This document shows, in pieces, positions 27,000 to 35,413 of a DNA stretch of 49,901 nt; position 1 is the first letter of the stretch; the number at the start of each line of letters is the position of its first letter. The DNA is from Acidobacteriota bacterium (GTDB lineage Bacteria; Acidobacteriota; Terriglobia; Terriglobales; Acidobacteriaceae): assembly GCA_013285705.1 (NCBI GenBank), contig JABDHA010000026.1, forward strand, positions 1 through 49,901, read 5' to 3'. A model generated the notes under the pieces. That model did not search any database and had not been told where the DNA came from. It saw only the letters and a list, made by a program, of their open reading frames with translations. Both the position numbers and the translations under genes were made by a program.

Positions 27000-29189
27000 T
27001 TGAATCCATCAATCCCAGTGTGGCGAATTATTGGGACATGGTTGTTCTTTGCAACCGTTTGCACCGCATCGTTTGCGTTCAAGAGCGATCTGACGATAAC
27101 CCAGTTTGCCCATGCTGCCTGGGGAGCAGATCAAGGCGCTCCGCCACGCATTCTAGCGATCACGCAAGCGGCTGATGATGCTTTGTGGATCGGATCTGCG
27201 GAGGGCCTCTTTCGATTTGATGGGCTAACGTTCGAACGATACCAGACGCAGCCCGAGCCACCTCTTCCTGCCAGCCCTGTGGTTTCCCTGCTCGTCCGCC
27301 CGAGCGGAGATCTGTGGATTGGGTTCTATTCAGGTGAAATCAGTCTTCTGCGGAACGGCCATACCGTGAACTATGGAAAACGCGATGGCGTTCCTAGAGG
27401 CTATATAGATGGCCTGGCGCAAGACCAAACGGGCGCAGTCTGGGCCGGTTGGGAATATGGTCTGGTGCGGCTTGAGGACAACTGCTGGAAAGAGATTGGG
27501 CGCGAGTGGAACTTTCCAGGGACGGCGGCGCGAGCGCTTTACGTCGATCGCGCTGGAACTCTGTGGGTCGCCACGGAAAACACGATTGTCTTTTTGCCCA
27601 AAGGAACCAGGACGTTTCAGTCAACGGGAATTCATGTCGGTCAAGTGTCCCAAATCGTCGAAGCACCAAATGGTAAGTTGTGGATGTCAGAACCAACCAG
27701 ATCGGTTCGACCTGTTCCTTTGCATACTAGACTCGCGCCCTCGGATGAAACCGAAGTCCGCGTGGGCTCTGGCGCGATTCTCTTTAGCCACTACGGAGAT
27801 TTGTGGATCCCTACACTTGGCGACGGACTGCGGCGTGTTCCTGACCCAGAAAAGCTAAGAGGGAGACCTGACCGGTCAAGTCCAGACCTTGAGAGCTATA
27901 CGACGACAGATGGCTTGAGCAGCAACTACGACCTAAGCATCTTTCAAGATCGAGACGGCAATATTTGGGTAGGGACCGACCGAGGACTCGATCGATTTAG
28001 TAAGAATCCTGTGGCTGATCTTAGAGGACTATCAAGAAGCCCTCAGGCTCAACCTCCTTCCATTCAATCGTTAGTTGCGGATGGGCAAAGCTATCTCCGA
28101 TGGACTGACCTGAAACTACCGGCTGGGACAAAGAACATCCAGATTAACTACACAGTTGTAAATTTGATGGCCCCATGGCGAGTTCATTTCCGCTATAAGC
28201 TTGAGGGCGTCGATACACAGTGGCAGGATGCCGGCACCAGTCGGACCGCATACTATAGGAACCTCGGCCCGGGGAAATATCAGTTTCATGTGATCGCGAG
28301 CGATATCGGCGGTGCCTGGACTTCAAATGCCGCGGTAATCGACTTCGCAATTCCGCCATTCTGGTTTCAAACTGCGTGGTTTCAAGCCCTCTGCGGAGCT
28401 GTTGCCCTCCTCATATTGTGGGCAGTTTATCGCCTCCGCATGAGGCAATTGGAGCGCCAGTTCGGCCTTGCGCTGGAAACACGAGTGGATGAGCGCGTAC
28501 GCATCGCGCGAGAACTCCACGACACCTTGCTACAGAGCTTTCATGGTCTTATGTTTCAATTTCAGGCAGCTCGCAATCTGCTACCCCGAAGCCCCGAATC
28601 CGCGATGCGAGCCCTGGACGAAGCAATCCTCGCGACGGAGCAAGCCATTGCGGAGGGCCGCGACGCCATCCATGACCTGCGCCCAGATTCAGGACCTCAA
28701 CACGAGCTTGCAGAGTTGCTGACGGCTGCCGGGAAGGAACTCGCAGCCGTTCGTGCGGAGAACGGGCATTGCCCTAACTTTCGCGTAATTGTCGAAGGTA
28801 AACCACAAAGACTTTCGCCGACCCTCCAGGACGAAATCTATCGGATCAGCCGCGAAGTGATCCGAAATGCTTTCCATCACGCCGGTGCCAACCATATCGA
28901 AGTAGAAATTCGATACGATGAGCATCAGCTGCGATTACGCATACGAGACAATGGAAAGGGTATTGATCCCAAAGTTCTGGAAGCTAGCGGTAGTCCCGGG
29001 CATTGGGGCTTGCCTGGCATCAGAGAACGGGCCCAGCAAATCGGATCGCGATTAGAGTTCTGGAGCGAAATGGGAGCTGGCACAGAAGTGGAGCTAGTGG
29101 TTCCGGGGGCAATAGCATATGAAAAGCAGCGGGATAGCCATCGATTCCGGCTGTTCCGATGGGGAGGAAGCAATGGTGGGCGTTCCTGA
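27000..29189 (+). CDS. Sensor histidine kinase with beta-propeller sensor
   Basis: 729 residues from TTG 27000 (GTG 27018 is an alternative; neither has a strong ribosome site). N-terminal hydrophobic signal (IIGTWLFFATVCTASFAF). A two-component-regulator propeller follows with repeats such as DDALWIGSAEGLFRFDG, GDLWIGFYSGEI, GAVWAGWEYGLVRL and GNIWVGTDRGLDRFSK. A Y_Y_Y domain (NIQINYTVVNLMAPWRVHFRYKLEGVD) and one membrane helix (FQALCGAVALLILWAVYRL) come next. The kinase part is HisKA_3 (RIARELHDTLLQSFHGL, phospho-acceptor His) plus HATPase (EVIRNAFHHAGANHIEV, DNGKGID). Periplasmic ligand unknown. Overlaps its response regulator gene by 17 bp. Confidence 0.85.
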   Translation: MNPSIPVWRIIGTWLFFATVCTASFAFKSDLTITQFAHAAWGADQGAPPRILAITQAADDALWIGSAEGLFRFDGLTFERYQTQPEPPLPASPVVSLLVRPSGDLWIGFYSGEISLLRNGHTVNYGKRDGVPRGYIDGLAQDQTGAVWAGWEYGLVRLEDNCWKEIGREWNFPGTAARALYVDRAGTLWVATENTIVFLPKGTRTFQSTGIHVGQVSQIVEAPNGKLWMSEPTRSVRPVPLHTRLAPSDETEVRVGSGAILFSHYGDLWIPTLGDGLRRVPDPEKLRGRPDRSSPDLESYTTTDGLSSNYDLSIFQDRDGNIWVGTDRGLDRFSKNPVADLRGLSRSPQAQPPSIQSLVADGQSYLRWTDLKLPAGTKNIQINYTVVNLMAPWRVHFRYKLEGVDTQWQDAGTSRTAYYRNLGPGKYQFHVIASDIGGAWTSNAAVIDFAIPPFWFQTAWFQALCGAVALLILWAVYRLRMRQLERQFGLALETRVDERVRIARELHDTLLQSFHGLMFQFQAARNLLPRSPESAMRALDEAILATEQAIAEGRDAIHDLRPDSGPQHELAELLTAAGKELAAVRAENGHCPNFRVIVEGKPQRLSPTLQDEIYRISREVIRNAFHHAGANHIEVEIRYDEHQLRLRIRDNGKGIDPKVLEASGSPGHWGLPGIRERAQQIGSRLEFWSEMGAGTEVELVVPGAIAYEKQRDSHRFRLFRWGGSNGGRS

Positions 29190-29805
29190 CCTGATTCGCA
29201 TCCTCGCCGTGGATGATCACCCACTTCTCCGCAAGGGCATCGCCGCTCTGGTCAATGCGGAAGCGGACATGAAGTTGGTTGCGGAGGCCTCGAATGGAGA
29301 AGAAGCTGTCGAAAGTTTCCGGTTACACCTTCCCGATGTCACCCTCATGGATCTACAGTTGCCCGGTCTCAACGGGATTGAAGCGATCGACCGCATCCTG
29401 AGTGAATTTCCTGACGCCCGCATCATTGTCCTCACAACCTACACGGGCGATGCTCAAGTGTTACGGGCGCTTCGTGCCGGCGCGCGGGCTTACATATTAA
29501 AAGGGCATGTGCATAGAGAGCTTCTAGAAACGATCCACACGGTACATGCCGGACGAAAGAGAATACCGCCCGATATCGCCACCCAGCTCGCTGAGCATGC
29601 GACAGACGACGAGTTGAGTTCCCGAGAGATTGAAGTTTTGCGGCTGATTGCTACCGGAAATTCCAATAAAGAGATCGCAGACCGACTCTCCATTGGGGAG
29701 GCCACGGTCAAGAGCCATGTCTCAAACATTCTCTCCAAGCTTGGTGCCAATGATCGAGCGCATGCCGTCACGATTGGGCTGACCCGCGGCATCATCGGGC
29801 TCTGA
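29173..29805 (+). CDS. NarL/LuxR-type response regulator
   Basis: 210 residues from ATG 29173 with GGGAGGAAG upstream; an earlier in-frame ATG (29119) lies deeper in the kinase gene and is less likely. Receiver domain residues 7-125 with acidic pair DD (14-15), phospho-acceptor D60 in VTLMDLQLPG, and switch/conserved residues LTTY and ILKGH. The C-terminal LuxR helix-turn-helix is LSSREIEVLRLIATGNSNKEIADRLSIGEATVKSHVSNILSKLGANDRAHAV. It should be phosphorylated by the kinase encoded upstream and bind DNA. The downstream DoxX gene may be a target. Confidence 0.92.
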   Translation: MVGVPDLIRILAVDDHPLLRKGIAALVNAEADMKLVAEASNGEEAVESFRLHLPDVTLMDLQLPGLNGIEAIDRILSEFPDARIIVLTTYTGDAQVLRALRAGARAYILKGHVHRELLETIHTVHAGRKRIPPDIATQLAEHATDDELSSREIEVLRLIATGNSNKEIADRLSIGEATVKSHVSNILSKLGANDRAHAVTIGLTRGIIGL

Positions 29806-29883
29806 TCCCCCAAAAGTCGGATCGCCGGTTCCGACCATCAGCCGTTCCCCCACCGCTCTAACTGCGATAACCTCCGCTGGGAG

Positions 29884-30255
29884 GTGTCCTTGCAACGGCT
29901 CTTTACGACGTTCGCCGATAGTTGGCCAGGTTTCGGGCTTCTCGTTCAGCGATTGGTCACGGGTTTCGCTCTGCTTCACGACGGAGTGCTGCAGTTCCGG
30001 GATCCGCCTATGGTTACACCCATAGCTCCACAAGCTCTGGAAGCAGTGCTAGCAATCTTCATCATGATCGGCTTGTGGACTCCGATAGCGGGAGCGCTAA
30101 TTGCAGCCGTCGAAGTGTGGAGCGTTCTTGCATATCCAGGCAATCCGGGCACGGCAATCCTACTAGCCACGCTCGGCGCCACATTGGCGATGATCGGGCC
30201 TGGTGCCTTTTCGATCGACGCACGGCTGTTTGGGAGGAAGCATTTCGGCAGTTAA
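29884..30255 (+). CDS. DoxX-family membrane protein
   Basis: 123 residues from GTG 29884 (TGGGAG upstream), 78 bp after the response regulator. Four membrane helices: GFGLLVQRLVTGFALLHDGV, LEAVLAIFIMIGLWTPIAGALIAAVEVWSVL, GTAILLATLGATLAMIGPG. The pattern LLVQRLVxGxxLLxxG and AxLLxxGLWTPIAG is characteristic of DoxX-like proteins, inner-membrane proteins linked in some bacteria to redox stress. Probably co-transcribed with the kinase-regulator pair. Confidence 0.75.
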   Translation: MSLQRLFTTFADSWPGFGLLVQRLVTGFALLHDGVLQFRDPPMVTPIAPQALEAVLAIFIMIGLWTPIAGALIAAVEVWSVLAYPGNPGTAILLATLGATLAMIGPGAFSIDARLFGRKHFGS

Positions 30256-30474
30256 ACGCACCGTTGCTCCCCGAAAAGTCTGAGCCTTCAATCATGCGAA
30301 GTATATATCCAAAATCACCTCCATCGTGGGTTGTCTGTTCGTCCGGGCTATTGCAGAGTGAATCTTGTGGATTGACGTTGCTTCTGTTCCGAGAGCATGT
30401 ACCGGACAGCCTCGACATCAAGAATTGTCAAGAGAACCATCACAAGGGAGTCGCACGTGTGTGAGGAGGCAGAC

Positions 30475-31596
30475 ATGGGTTCTACTGTGACGAGATTTGA
30501 CGAGATAGATGCAACGCCCCCAGTTAGTCATCCTTTTCGATTTTCACGAATCGAGGAGAGGGATAAAGAAACGAAGCAGAGGCTCTATCTCGAAGAAGGA
30601 ATTCGCTCCAAGTTTGGGGAAATAGTCGGAGAAAGTCTCGTCTTGAAGACCGCGTTGGACCTGGTGTCCATCGTGGCACCTACAAATTCGAGCGTACTGA
30701 TCTTTGGCGAGACGGGAACCGGCAAGGAACTTATCGCGCGTGCCATTCACAATCTGAGCAGTCGTCGGGAACGAGCCTTTGTCAAATTGAATTGCGCCGC
30801 GATCCCGCTTGGGCTCCTCGAAAGTGAGCTGTTCGGCCATGAAAAAGGAGCATTTACCGGAGCAATTGCGCGAAAAACCGGACGCTTTGAACTCGCGAAC
30901 AAGGGTACGCTCTTTCTTGACGAGGTAGGCGATATCCCTCTGGAACTTCAAGCGAAACTGCTACGAGTTCTGCAGGAACAGGAATTCGAGAGACTCGGGA
31001 GCAACCACACGCACAAGGTGGACGTACGTCTGATCGCCGCTACTCACCGCGATTTGACGGCCATGGTAAAACAGATGACTTTTCGTGCGGATCTCTACTA
31101 TCGGCTGAAAGTATTTCCGATCAACGTTCCAGCTTTGCGGGAGCGTACAGAGGACATTCCGAAACTGGTCTGGCATTTCACGAAGCTGTACGCGAGACGA
31201 ATGAGCAAGAGAATCGACGAAATCCCATCAGAGACGATGAAAGCCCTGGTGCGATATTGTTGGCCGGGAAACATCCGGGAACTACAAAACTTTATCGAGC
31301 GAGCGGTGATTCTTTCTCCGCATTTGGTCTTACGCGCCCCAATCTCCGAGCTAGAGGCGTTCTGTGCTCACCGGGCGGCAAACCCGCCTATGACGGGTCT
31401 TGAGGAAGTACAACGAGACCATATCCTCCGTGCGCTTGAGGCGAGCAATTGGGTAGTCGGCGGACGGAATGGTGCTGCAGAACGATTGGGCATGAAACGG
31501 ACCTCTTTGGCTTACCGAATGCGGAAGCTTCGCATAAGCCGCACTGCGTCCTCCTCACGAAATGATCCCGTTGATGGGCGTGCGCTCCGGGGTTGA
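30475..31596 (+). CDS. Sigma-54-dependent activator without receiver domain
   Basis: 373 residues from ATG 30475 with GAGGAGG six bases upstream. After a 45-residue N-terminal leader comes the AAA+ domain: Walker A GETGTGKE at residues 78-85, the sigma-54-contacting GAFTGA loop ([18 protein letters not shown]), Walker [11 protein letters not shown] and arginine-finger region [22 protein letters not shown]. The C-terminus has a Fis-type helix-turn-helix ([28 protein letters not shown]). No receiver, GAF or PAS domain is present, so control is probably by a partner protein or by expression. Two sigma-54 promoters with a shared upstream element lie downstream (see 31602 and 34911), making this the likely regulator of both ECF sigma genes. 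Confidence 0.9.
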   Translation: MGSTVTRFDEIDATPPVSHPFRFSRIEERDKETKQRLYLEEGIRSKFGEIVGESLVLKTALDLVSIVAPTNSSVLIFGETGTGKELIARAIHNLSSRRERAFVKLNCAAIPLGLLESELFGHEKGAFTGAIARKTGRFELANKGTLFLDEVGDIPLELQAKLLRVLQEQEFERLGSNHTHKVDVRLIAATHRDLTAMVKQMTFRADLYYRLKVFPINVPALRERTEDIPKLVWHFTKLYARRMSKRIDEIPSETMKALVRYCWPGNIRELQNFIERAVILSPHLVLRAPISELEAFCAHRAANPPMTGLEEVQRDHILRALEASNWVVGGRNGAAERLGMKRTSLAYRMRKLRISRTASSSRNDPVDGRALRG

Positions 31597-31601
31597 GTCC
31601 T

Positions 31602-31648
31602 GCGACGGTTGTTGCGACAAGAAACTGCCAGTGACGGACATCAGTCAC
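31602..31648. promoter_or_regulatory. Putative activator-binding element, copy 1
   Basis: A 47-bp stretch starting five bases after the activator stop codon. It shares 38 of 47 positions with 34913-34959, including GCCAGTGACGGA-C/T-ATCAG. It contains the inverted pair GTGAC-N8-GTCAC (31631-31648). It ends 114 bp before a sigma-54 promoter, a normal distance for an enhancer site of a sigma-54 activator. Confidence 0.6.
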
Positions 31649-31762
31649 AAATCTGACGACTCTGATTTTCAGCGCATTGGGATGTCCATTCGTTTCTACT
31701 TGCAGAAGAATACCTTACCTCACTTCCCTTCCCTTCCCTTCCCTCCTGAATTCTCGATGCTC

Positions 31763-31778
31763 TGGCAACATAGTTGCA
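31763..31778 (+). promoter_or_regulatory. -24/-12 sigma-54 promoter of ECF sigma gene 1
   Basis: TGGCAACATAGTTGCA fits the sigma-54 consensus TGGCAC-N5-TTGCW with one mismatch and exact GG-to-GC spacing of 12. Transcription would start near 31789, 16 bases before the ATG at 31805. Confidence 0.65.
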
Positions 31779-31804
31779 ATCGTAGTGCGAAGGAGCCAAA
31801 ACCA

Positions 31805-32569
31805 ATGCAGGAAGAGCTGAAGGTAAGGAAGGCGCTATCAAAGGTCGCCCCCCTCCGCGGAGAAGCTTTGACAGTAGAAATTGAACGAGAGCTGGTTGAT
31901 AGGGCAAAGAACGGATCGGCAGATGCCTTTGGACAGTTGGTCGAGCGCTACCACACCAGGGTGTTTCGCACGGCTTACAACATCACTCGTCATCACGAGG
32001 ATGCCGAGGATGTCATGCAGAATACATTCCTCAAAGCGTTCGACAAACTCTCATTGTTTCGCGGCGACTCACGTTTTTCTACTTGGCTGGTGAGCATTAC
32101 CATAAATGAGGCTTTCATGAAAAGGCGTCGCCATCGTGTTATCGAGGTCTCATTAAACGAATCAGGAGAAGCCGCAGACGCTGTCGTCACCGGCTGGGTC
32201 ATCCGGACTTCGTGGCCTAATCCCGAGGAATGTTGTTGGGCCACTGAACTGCGAGGCACGCTAACTGCAGCTCTCAACAAACTCAGGCCAGAAAATCGCC
32301 TGGTTTTCCAGCTTCGCGATATAGAGGGGTTCTCAACCCTGGAGACCGCTGAAGCACTTAATTTAACTGTGACGACTGTAAAAACACGTTTGCACAGAGT
32401 GCGACTGATCTTGCGGCGCTCGCTCGTTAGGTGCATTCGTCCTCAGAAGGGCGCAAAGATGCCATGTACTTCACCTGAAGGAGCAGCAGGGATTGAGAGT
32501 ACGCAAAACAGCCGATGCACTAGCCCTCGCTGTCGAATCTGCCACGGCCACAGTGCATCGCACACTTAG
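31805..32569 (+). CDS. ECF RNA polymerase sigma factor 1
   Basis: 254 residues from ATG 31805 with AAGGAG upstream. Region 2: DAFGQLVERYHTRVFRTAYNITRHHEDAEDVMQNTFLKAFDKLSLFRGDSRFSTWLVSITINEAFMKRRRHR. Region 4: LRPENRLVFQLRDIEGFSTLETAEALNLTVTTVKTRLHRVRLILRRSL. The sequence after region 4 (about 45 residues with six Cys and two His, including CRICHGH) is unusual and could bind metal or be a read-out of a small frame change. No anti-sigma gene follows. A sigma-54 promoter directly in front suggests it is itself activated by the adjacent AAA+ activator. Confidence 0.88.
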   Translation: MQEELKVRKALSKVAPLRGEALTVEIERELVDRAKNGSADAFGQLVERYHTRVFRTAYNITRHHEDAEDVMQNTFLKAFDKLSLFRGDSRFSTWLVSITINEAFMKRRRHRVIEVSLNESGEAADAVVTGWVIRTSWPNPEECCWATELRGTLTAALNKLRPENRLVFQLRDIEGFSTLETAEALNLTVTTVKTRLHRVRLILRRSLVRCIRPQKGAKMPCTSPEGAAGIESTQNSRCTSPRCRICHGHSASHT

Positions 32570-32791
32570 ACTGCGAAGAGAATAGCTCGCACCGCTCTTG
32601 GATTGAACAAGGCAAGAGAGAATTCAGTCCGCACTCCTCGCGCCTTCGGAGTGCAAGCATACTGAGGAGAAGATGGGAATATTTCTGCGAGATTCGTGTT
32701 TCGAAATTGAGAGAACGCGGAAGGATGCTTGCGGTTGGTGCGGCTGCTATTCTTGCTCGCTCGCAGGAGTTCACCTATCAAAAGGAAGCAT

Positions 32792-33358
32792 ATGCAGAGA
32801 TATGAAAAATCCCTGACTCTTTTCACACTACTGATCTGGGGAATGGGAATGGCGAGTGGCGAGACGGACAACCCGTTGCGGCCGTTGGTGGAGACCTCAG
32901 CGCAGCGATTGCATATCGCAGAAAGAGTCGCTCTGGCAAAATGGGACAGCGGTGCGGCCGTTGAGGACGGGGCTCGCGAAGCAAAGGTCATTCAGTCGGC
33001 TGTGAAAGATGGTAACGCCTTGGGGCTCGATTCAACACAGGTGGAAGCTTTCTTCGGGGCACAGATCGAAGCCAACAAGCTTGTTCAATATTCCCTTTTG
33101 GCAGATTGGCGACGCGTGGGCAGAGTCCCGGTGCATGCTCCAGTAGATCTAGTAAAAGAGGTTCGCCCGCAACTAGACGAAATCGAGAAGCGATTGATTG
33201 CTGAACTGTCAGACACTCTTTCTGTGCGCTCTGCTACATCCTGCAGCCTCAATGTTGCCAAGGCCGTGGGGGAATACGTTGACGCTCACAAGCTAAAGGC
33301 GAACTCACTTGACGCGGTGGCGCTGGATCGTGCTATGGCGGCAACCTGCATTAAATAA
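32792..33358 (+). CDS. Secreted chorismate mutase, AroQ-gamma type
   Basis: 188 residues from ATG 32792 with AAAGGAAG upstream. Signal peptide SLTLFTLLIWGMGMASG. The mature protein begins NPLRPLVETSAQRLHIAERVALAKWDSGAAVEDGAREAKVIQ, matching the exported AroQ subclass (helix 1 with catalytic Arg and Lys region), followed by ALGLDSTQVEAFFGAQIEANKLVQYSLLADWR. It converts chorismate to prephenate, unusually in the periplasm. It sits between an ECF sigma gene and an aquaporin gene, same strand, gap 222 bp. Confidence 0.85.
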   Translation: MQRYEKSLTLFTLLIWGMGMASGETDNPLRPLVETSAQRLHIAERVALAKWDSGAAVEDGAREAKVIQSAVKDGNALGLDSTQVEAFFGAQIEANKLVQYSLLADWRRVGRVPVHAPVDLVKEVRPQLDEIEKRLIAELSDTLSVRSATSCSLNVAKAVGEYVDAHKLKANSLDAVALDRAMAATCIK

Positions 33359-33466
33359 AAATCCCGAAATATCGCGGCTGGGATGTTGCCGCATCTCTCG
33401 TGTGCTTGCGCGAGAAGGCAGTAGTTCTTGAGGCTCTCAGCCGATGGGACATACAGCAATAGTGCT

Positions 33467-34429
33467 ATGAAAAAAGAAAAAGTAATAACAAGTAACGCCA
33501 TCAGGGATAGGACCGCCTCGGTACGCTGGCCTGGCGGGACGAACGCAATTGATAGTGTACGGACTCACTGGCCCGAGTATTTGATGGAAGGTGGCGAGTT
33601 GGCCCTGTACATGTTCCTCACCTGCGTGTTCGCAACATTGCTCCGGGATCCTGCTTCGCCGATCCACCAATTGATCAGCAGCCCCATTCTTCGTCGGGCG
33701 ATTATGGGAGTAGCAATCGGCACGACCGTTGTCACGATTGTAACGACGCCGTGGGGTAAACAGTCTGGAGGCCATTTCAACCCAGCAATGACTGCGGCTT
33801 TTTACCGGCTGGGAAAGGTCGCATTCTGGGATGCGGTATTTTACGCCATAGCGCAGTTCAGCGGCGCAGCCGCCGGTGTAGCCCTCGCTGCCTTTGTGTT
33901 GCGAGGTGGGCCAGAAAACAACGCAATACGGTCAGCAGTCACCATTCCGGGCGTTTATGGGAACGCTGGTGCAATCATTGCCGAAGTCACAATCTCGTTC
34001 ATTTTGATGATCACCGTCCTGGTCATATCGAATCACGGCACCCTGGCTCGGTATACACCATACTTGGTCGGTGTGTTGTACGCGGTCTTTATCACCTTTG
34101 AAACGCCCTTCTCCGGGATGAGCATGAATCCCGCACGCAGCTTTGGGTCAGCTTTTCACGCTGCTTACTGGCGGGCCATCTGGATCTATTTCGTCGCACC
34201 AACAGTGGGCATGCTCGCCGCAGCAGAAGTCTTTCTGCGTGTTCGTGGAGGTGTTGCCCCCAATTGCGCTAAGCTGCACCACGCCAATGGTAAACGCTGC
34301 ATATTTCGGCACGGAATAGAACAGCACAGGCTTAAACTGTTTGACACCGAGAATAGAGACGGTGATCCGTTGGAAAAGGCTCTAATGAGATCGACGATCA
34401 AGGCAAGGTCAATTTCGGAGGAGAGATAA
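33467..34429 (+). CDS. MIP-family aquaporin
   Basis: 320 residues from ATG 33467. Six membrane helices and two half-helices carry the paired NPA motifs: HFNPAMTAA (N105) and SMNPARSFG (N221). The Arg after the second NPA is part of the selectivity filter. The pattern indicates a water or small-solute channel of the inner membrane. The C-terminal 60 residues are hydrophilic and longer than usual. Ribosome site is weak. It follows the chorismate mutase by 108 bp, probably in one transcript from the ECF promoter. Confidence 0.88.
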   Translation: MKKEKVITSNAIRDRTASVRWPGGTNAIDSVRTHWPEYLMEGGELALYMFLTCVFATLLRDPASPIHQLISSPILRRAIMGVAIGTTVVTIVTTPWGKQSGGHFNPAMTAAFYRLGKVAFWDAVFYAIAQFSGAAAGVALAAFVLRGGPENNAIRSAVTIPGVYGNAGAIIAEVTISFILMITVLVISNHGTLARYTPYLVGVLYAVFITFETPFSGMSMNPARSFGSAFHAAYWRAIWIYFVAPTVGMLAAAEVFLRVRGGVAPNCAKLHHANGKRCIFRHGIEQHRLKLFDTENRDGDPLEKALMRSTIKARSISEER

Positions 34430-34562
34430 AAAGGGCACATTAAATCAAAACTAATCGAACACTTTACTCCATCGCAATTGGACCAACTCTAAGAACGCGC
34501 CTGTTAATGCCTCGTCTGTACAGAATCGGCGCCACTCCTGTGCGCATTTGATCTCCCGCCTG

Positions 34563-34748
34563 TCACTTCCCTCTCTCTCTAGCGAGTCTTATTAAGAACA
34601 TTTCGAAAAAGCCCAAAGATGGATGCTGATACTCACGATCCCTTGTTGACGGGAGCTCAGGAGGAATCGGCCCCGCTTCTATATTCGGCAATCCCTCTTG
34701 CAATTGGAAAAGGCTAATAACCAGTTCTGCACTCATGTAAGGGATCAT
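34563..34748 (-). CDS. Small hypothetical protein preceded by long hairpin
   Basis: 61 residues from ATG 34748 with GGAGG six bases upstream. It reads MIPYMSAELVISLFQLQEGL, then IEAGPIPPELPSTRDREYQHPSLGFFEMFLIRLARERGK. No signal peptide or known domain. A perfect 15-bp hairpin (34770-34807) lies in its 5' leader, where it could affect transcription or translation. No homolog comes to mind. The remaining bases 34430-34562 show nothing. Confidence 0.4.
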   Translation of the reverse strand: MIPYMSAELVISLFQLQEGLPNIEAGPIPPELPSTRDREYQHPSLGFFEMFLIRLARERGK

Positions 34749-34769
34749 GATGGGCCTCCAAATCCTGAA

Positions 34770-34807
34770 GAGATTAGGAATCACTTAGAAGCGTGATTCC
34801 TAATCTC
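34770..34807. repeat. Perfect 15-bp inverted repeat with 8-base loop
   Basis: GAGATTAGGAATCAC (34770-34784) pairs exactly with GTGATTCCTAATCTC (34793-34807). There is no T-run on either side, so it is not a classic terminator. It sits in the leader of the small minus-strand ORF. Confidence 0.8.
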
Positions 34808-34910
34808 ATCGGAATAAACACTAGGAGGCGATATCTATTCCGTGATTTGCGACTGGAGGGGCTGCAGAGAGCCTAGGGGGTGCCGAAACGGGTGCACTCT
34901 GCGACTAAGT

Positions 34911-34959
34911 TCGCGACGATTGTCGCGATGAGAGCCCGCCAGTGACGGATATCAGCCAC
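34911..34959. promoter_or_regulatory. Putative activator-binding element, copy 2
   Basis: The second copy of the 47-bp element (34913-34959). It begins with the palindrome TCGCGACGATTGTCGCGA (34911-34928, 7-base arms) and overlaps a second inverted repeat, CAGTGACGGAT (34940-34950) with ATCCGTCACTG (34962-34972). It ends 107 bp before the second sigma-54 promoter. Confidence 0.6.
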
Positions 34960-35066
34960 GCATCCGTCACTGATGACTCGACGCTTGATCACTCTACGTA
35001 AACGGATCTCACAGTAGCAGAATTACTTGCATCTGATTTCTGCGTTCACTTCGAGATCCCTTGTTT

Positions 35067-35082
35067 TGGCAACTTGTTTGCT
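35067..35082 (+). promoter_or_regulatory. -24/-12 sigma-54 promoter upstream of ECF sigma gene 2
   Basis: TGGCAACTTGTTTGCT has the same TGGCAA-N5-TTGC form and spacing as the copy at 31763. Predicted start of transcription is near 35093. Confidence 0.6.
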
Positions 35083-35413
35083 CTGATTGAGATCATGATT
35101 TTGTGCGGAAGGTCCTACGTTACACCGGCGGAGCACTTCGCCTGTAACCTATCGGAATTTCTTTCAATCCAGCAACCCTTTGGGCAGTTCAGTGGAATAC
35201 GGCTGGCAATTTTAAATTCTCTCGTTTGCGTGACTGCATATTCAGGCAGTTGAAGTGAAGCACATCTTTTCTCTCGATACTCGCGAAGGCACATCAGTGA
35301 ACTTCGGGTTGGCTTCGGTAAGCGTGGCAATCTAAGGCTCTCCACCTCTCCGAGGAGGATGCCTTTTCCGGGAATATCGGTTCGGTTTCGGATATTCCAA
35401 AGAGTACTGCAAT
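35083..35413 (+). other. Long leader between sigma-54 promoter and ECF sigma gene 2
   Basis: About 320 bases would be transcribed before the ECF ATG. A 50-codon frame from ATG 35095 (MILCGRSYVTPAEHFACNL) lies almost at the predicted start site without a ribosome site, and I do not trust it. The leader may carry a regulatory structure, or the ECF start may be misplaced; I see no riboswitch I recognise. Confidence 0.35.

Noticed and set aside
31722..31745. Tandem TTCCC repeats before ECF sigma gene 1
   Set aside because: About four short units only; simple sequence between the activator element and the promoter, no evidence of function.
35095..35247. 50-codon frame MILCGRSYVTPAEHF in the ECF leader
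   Set aside because: No ribosome site and it begins at the predicted transcription start; composition not convincing.
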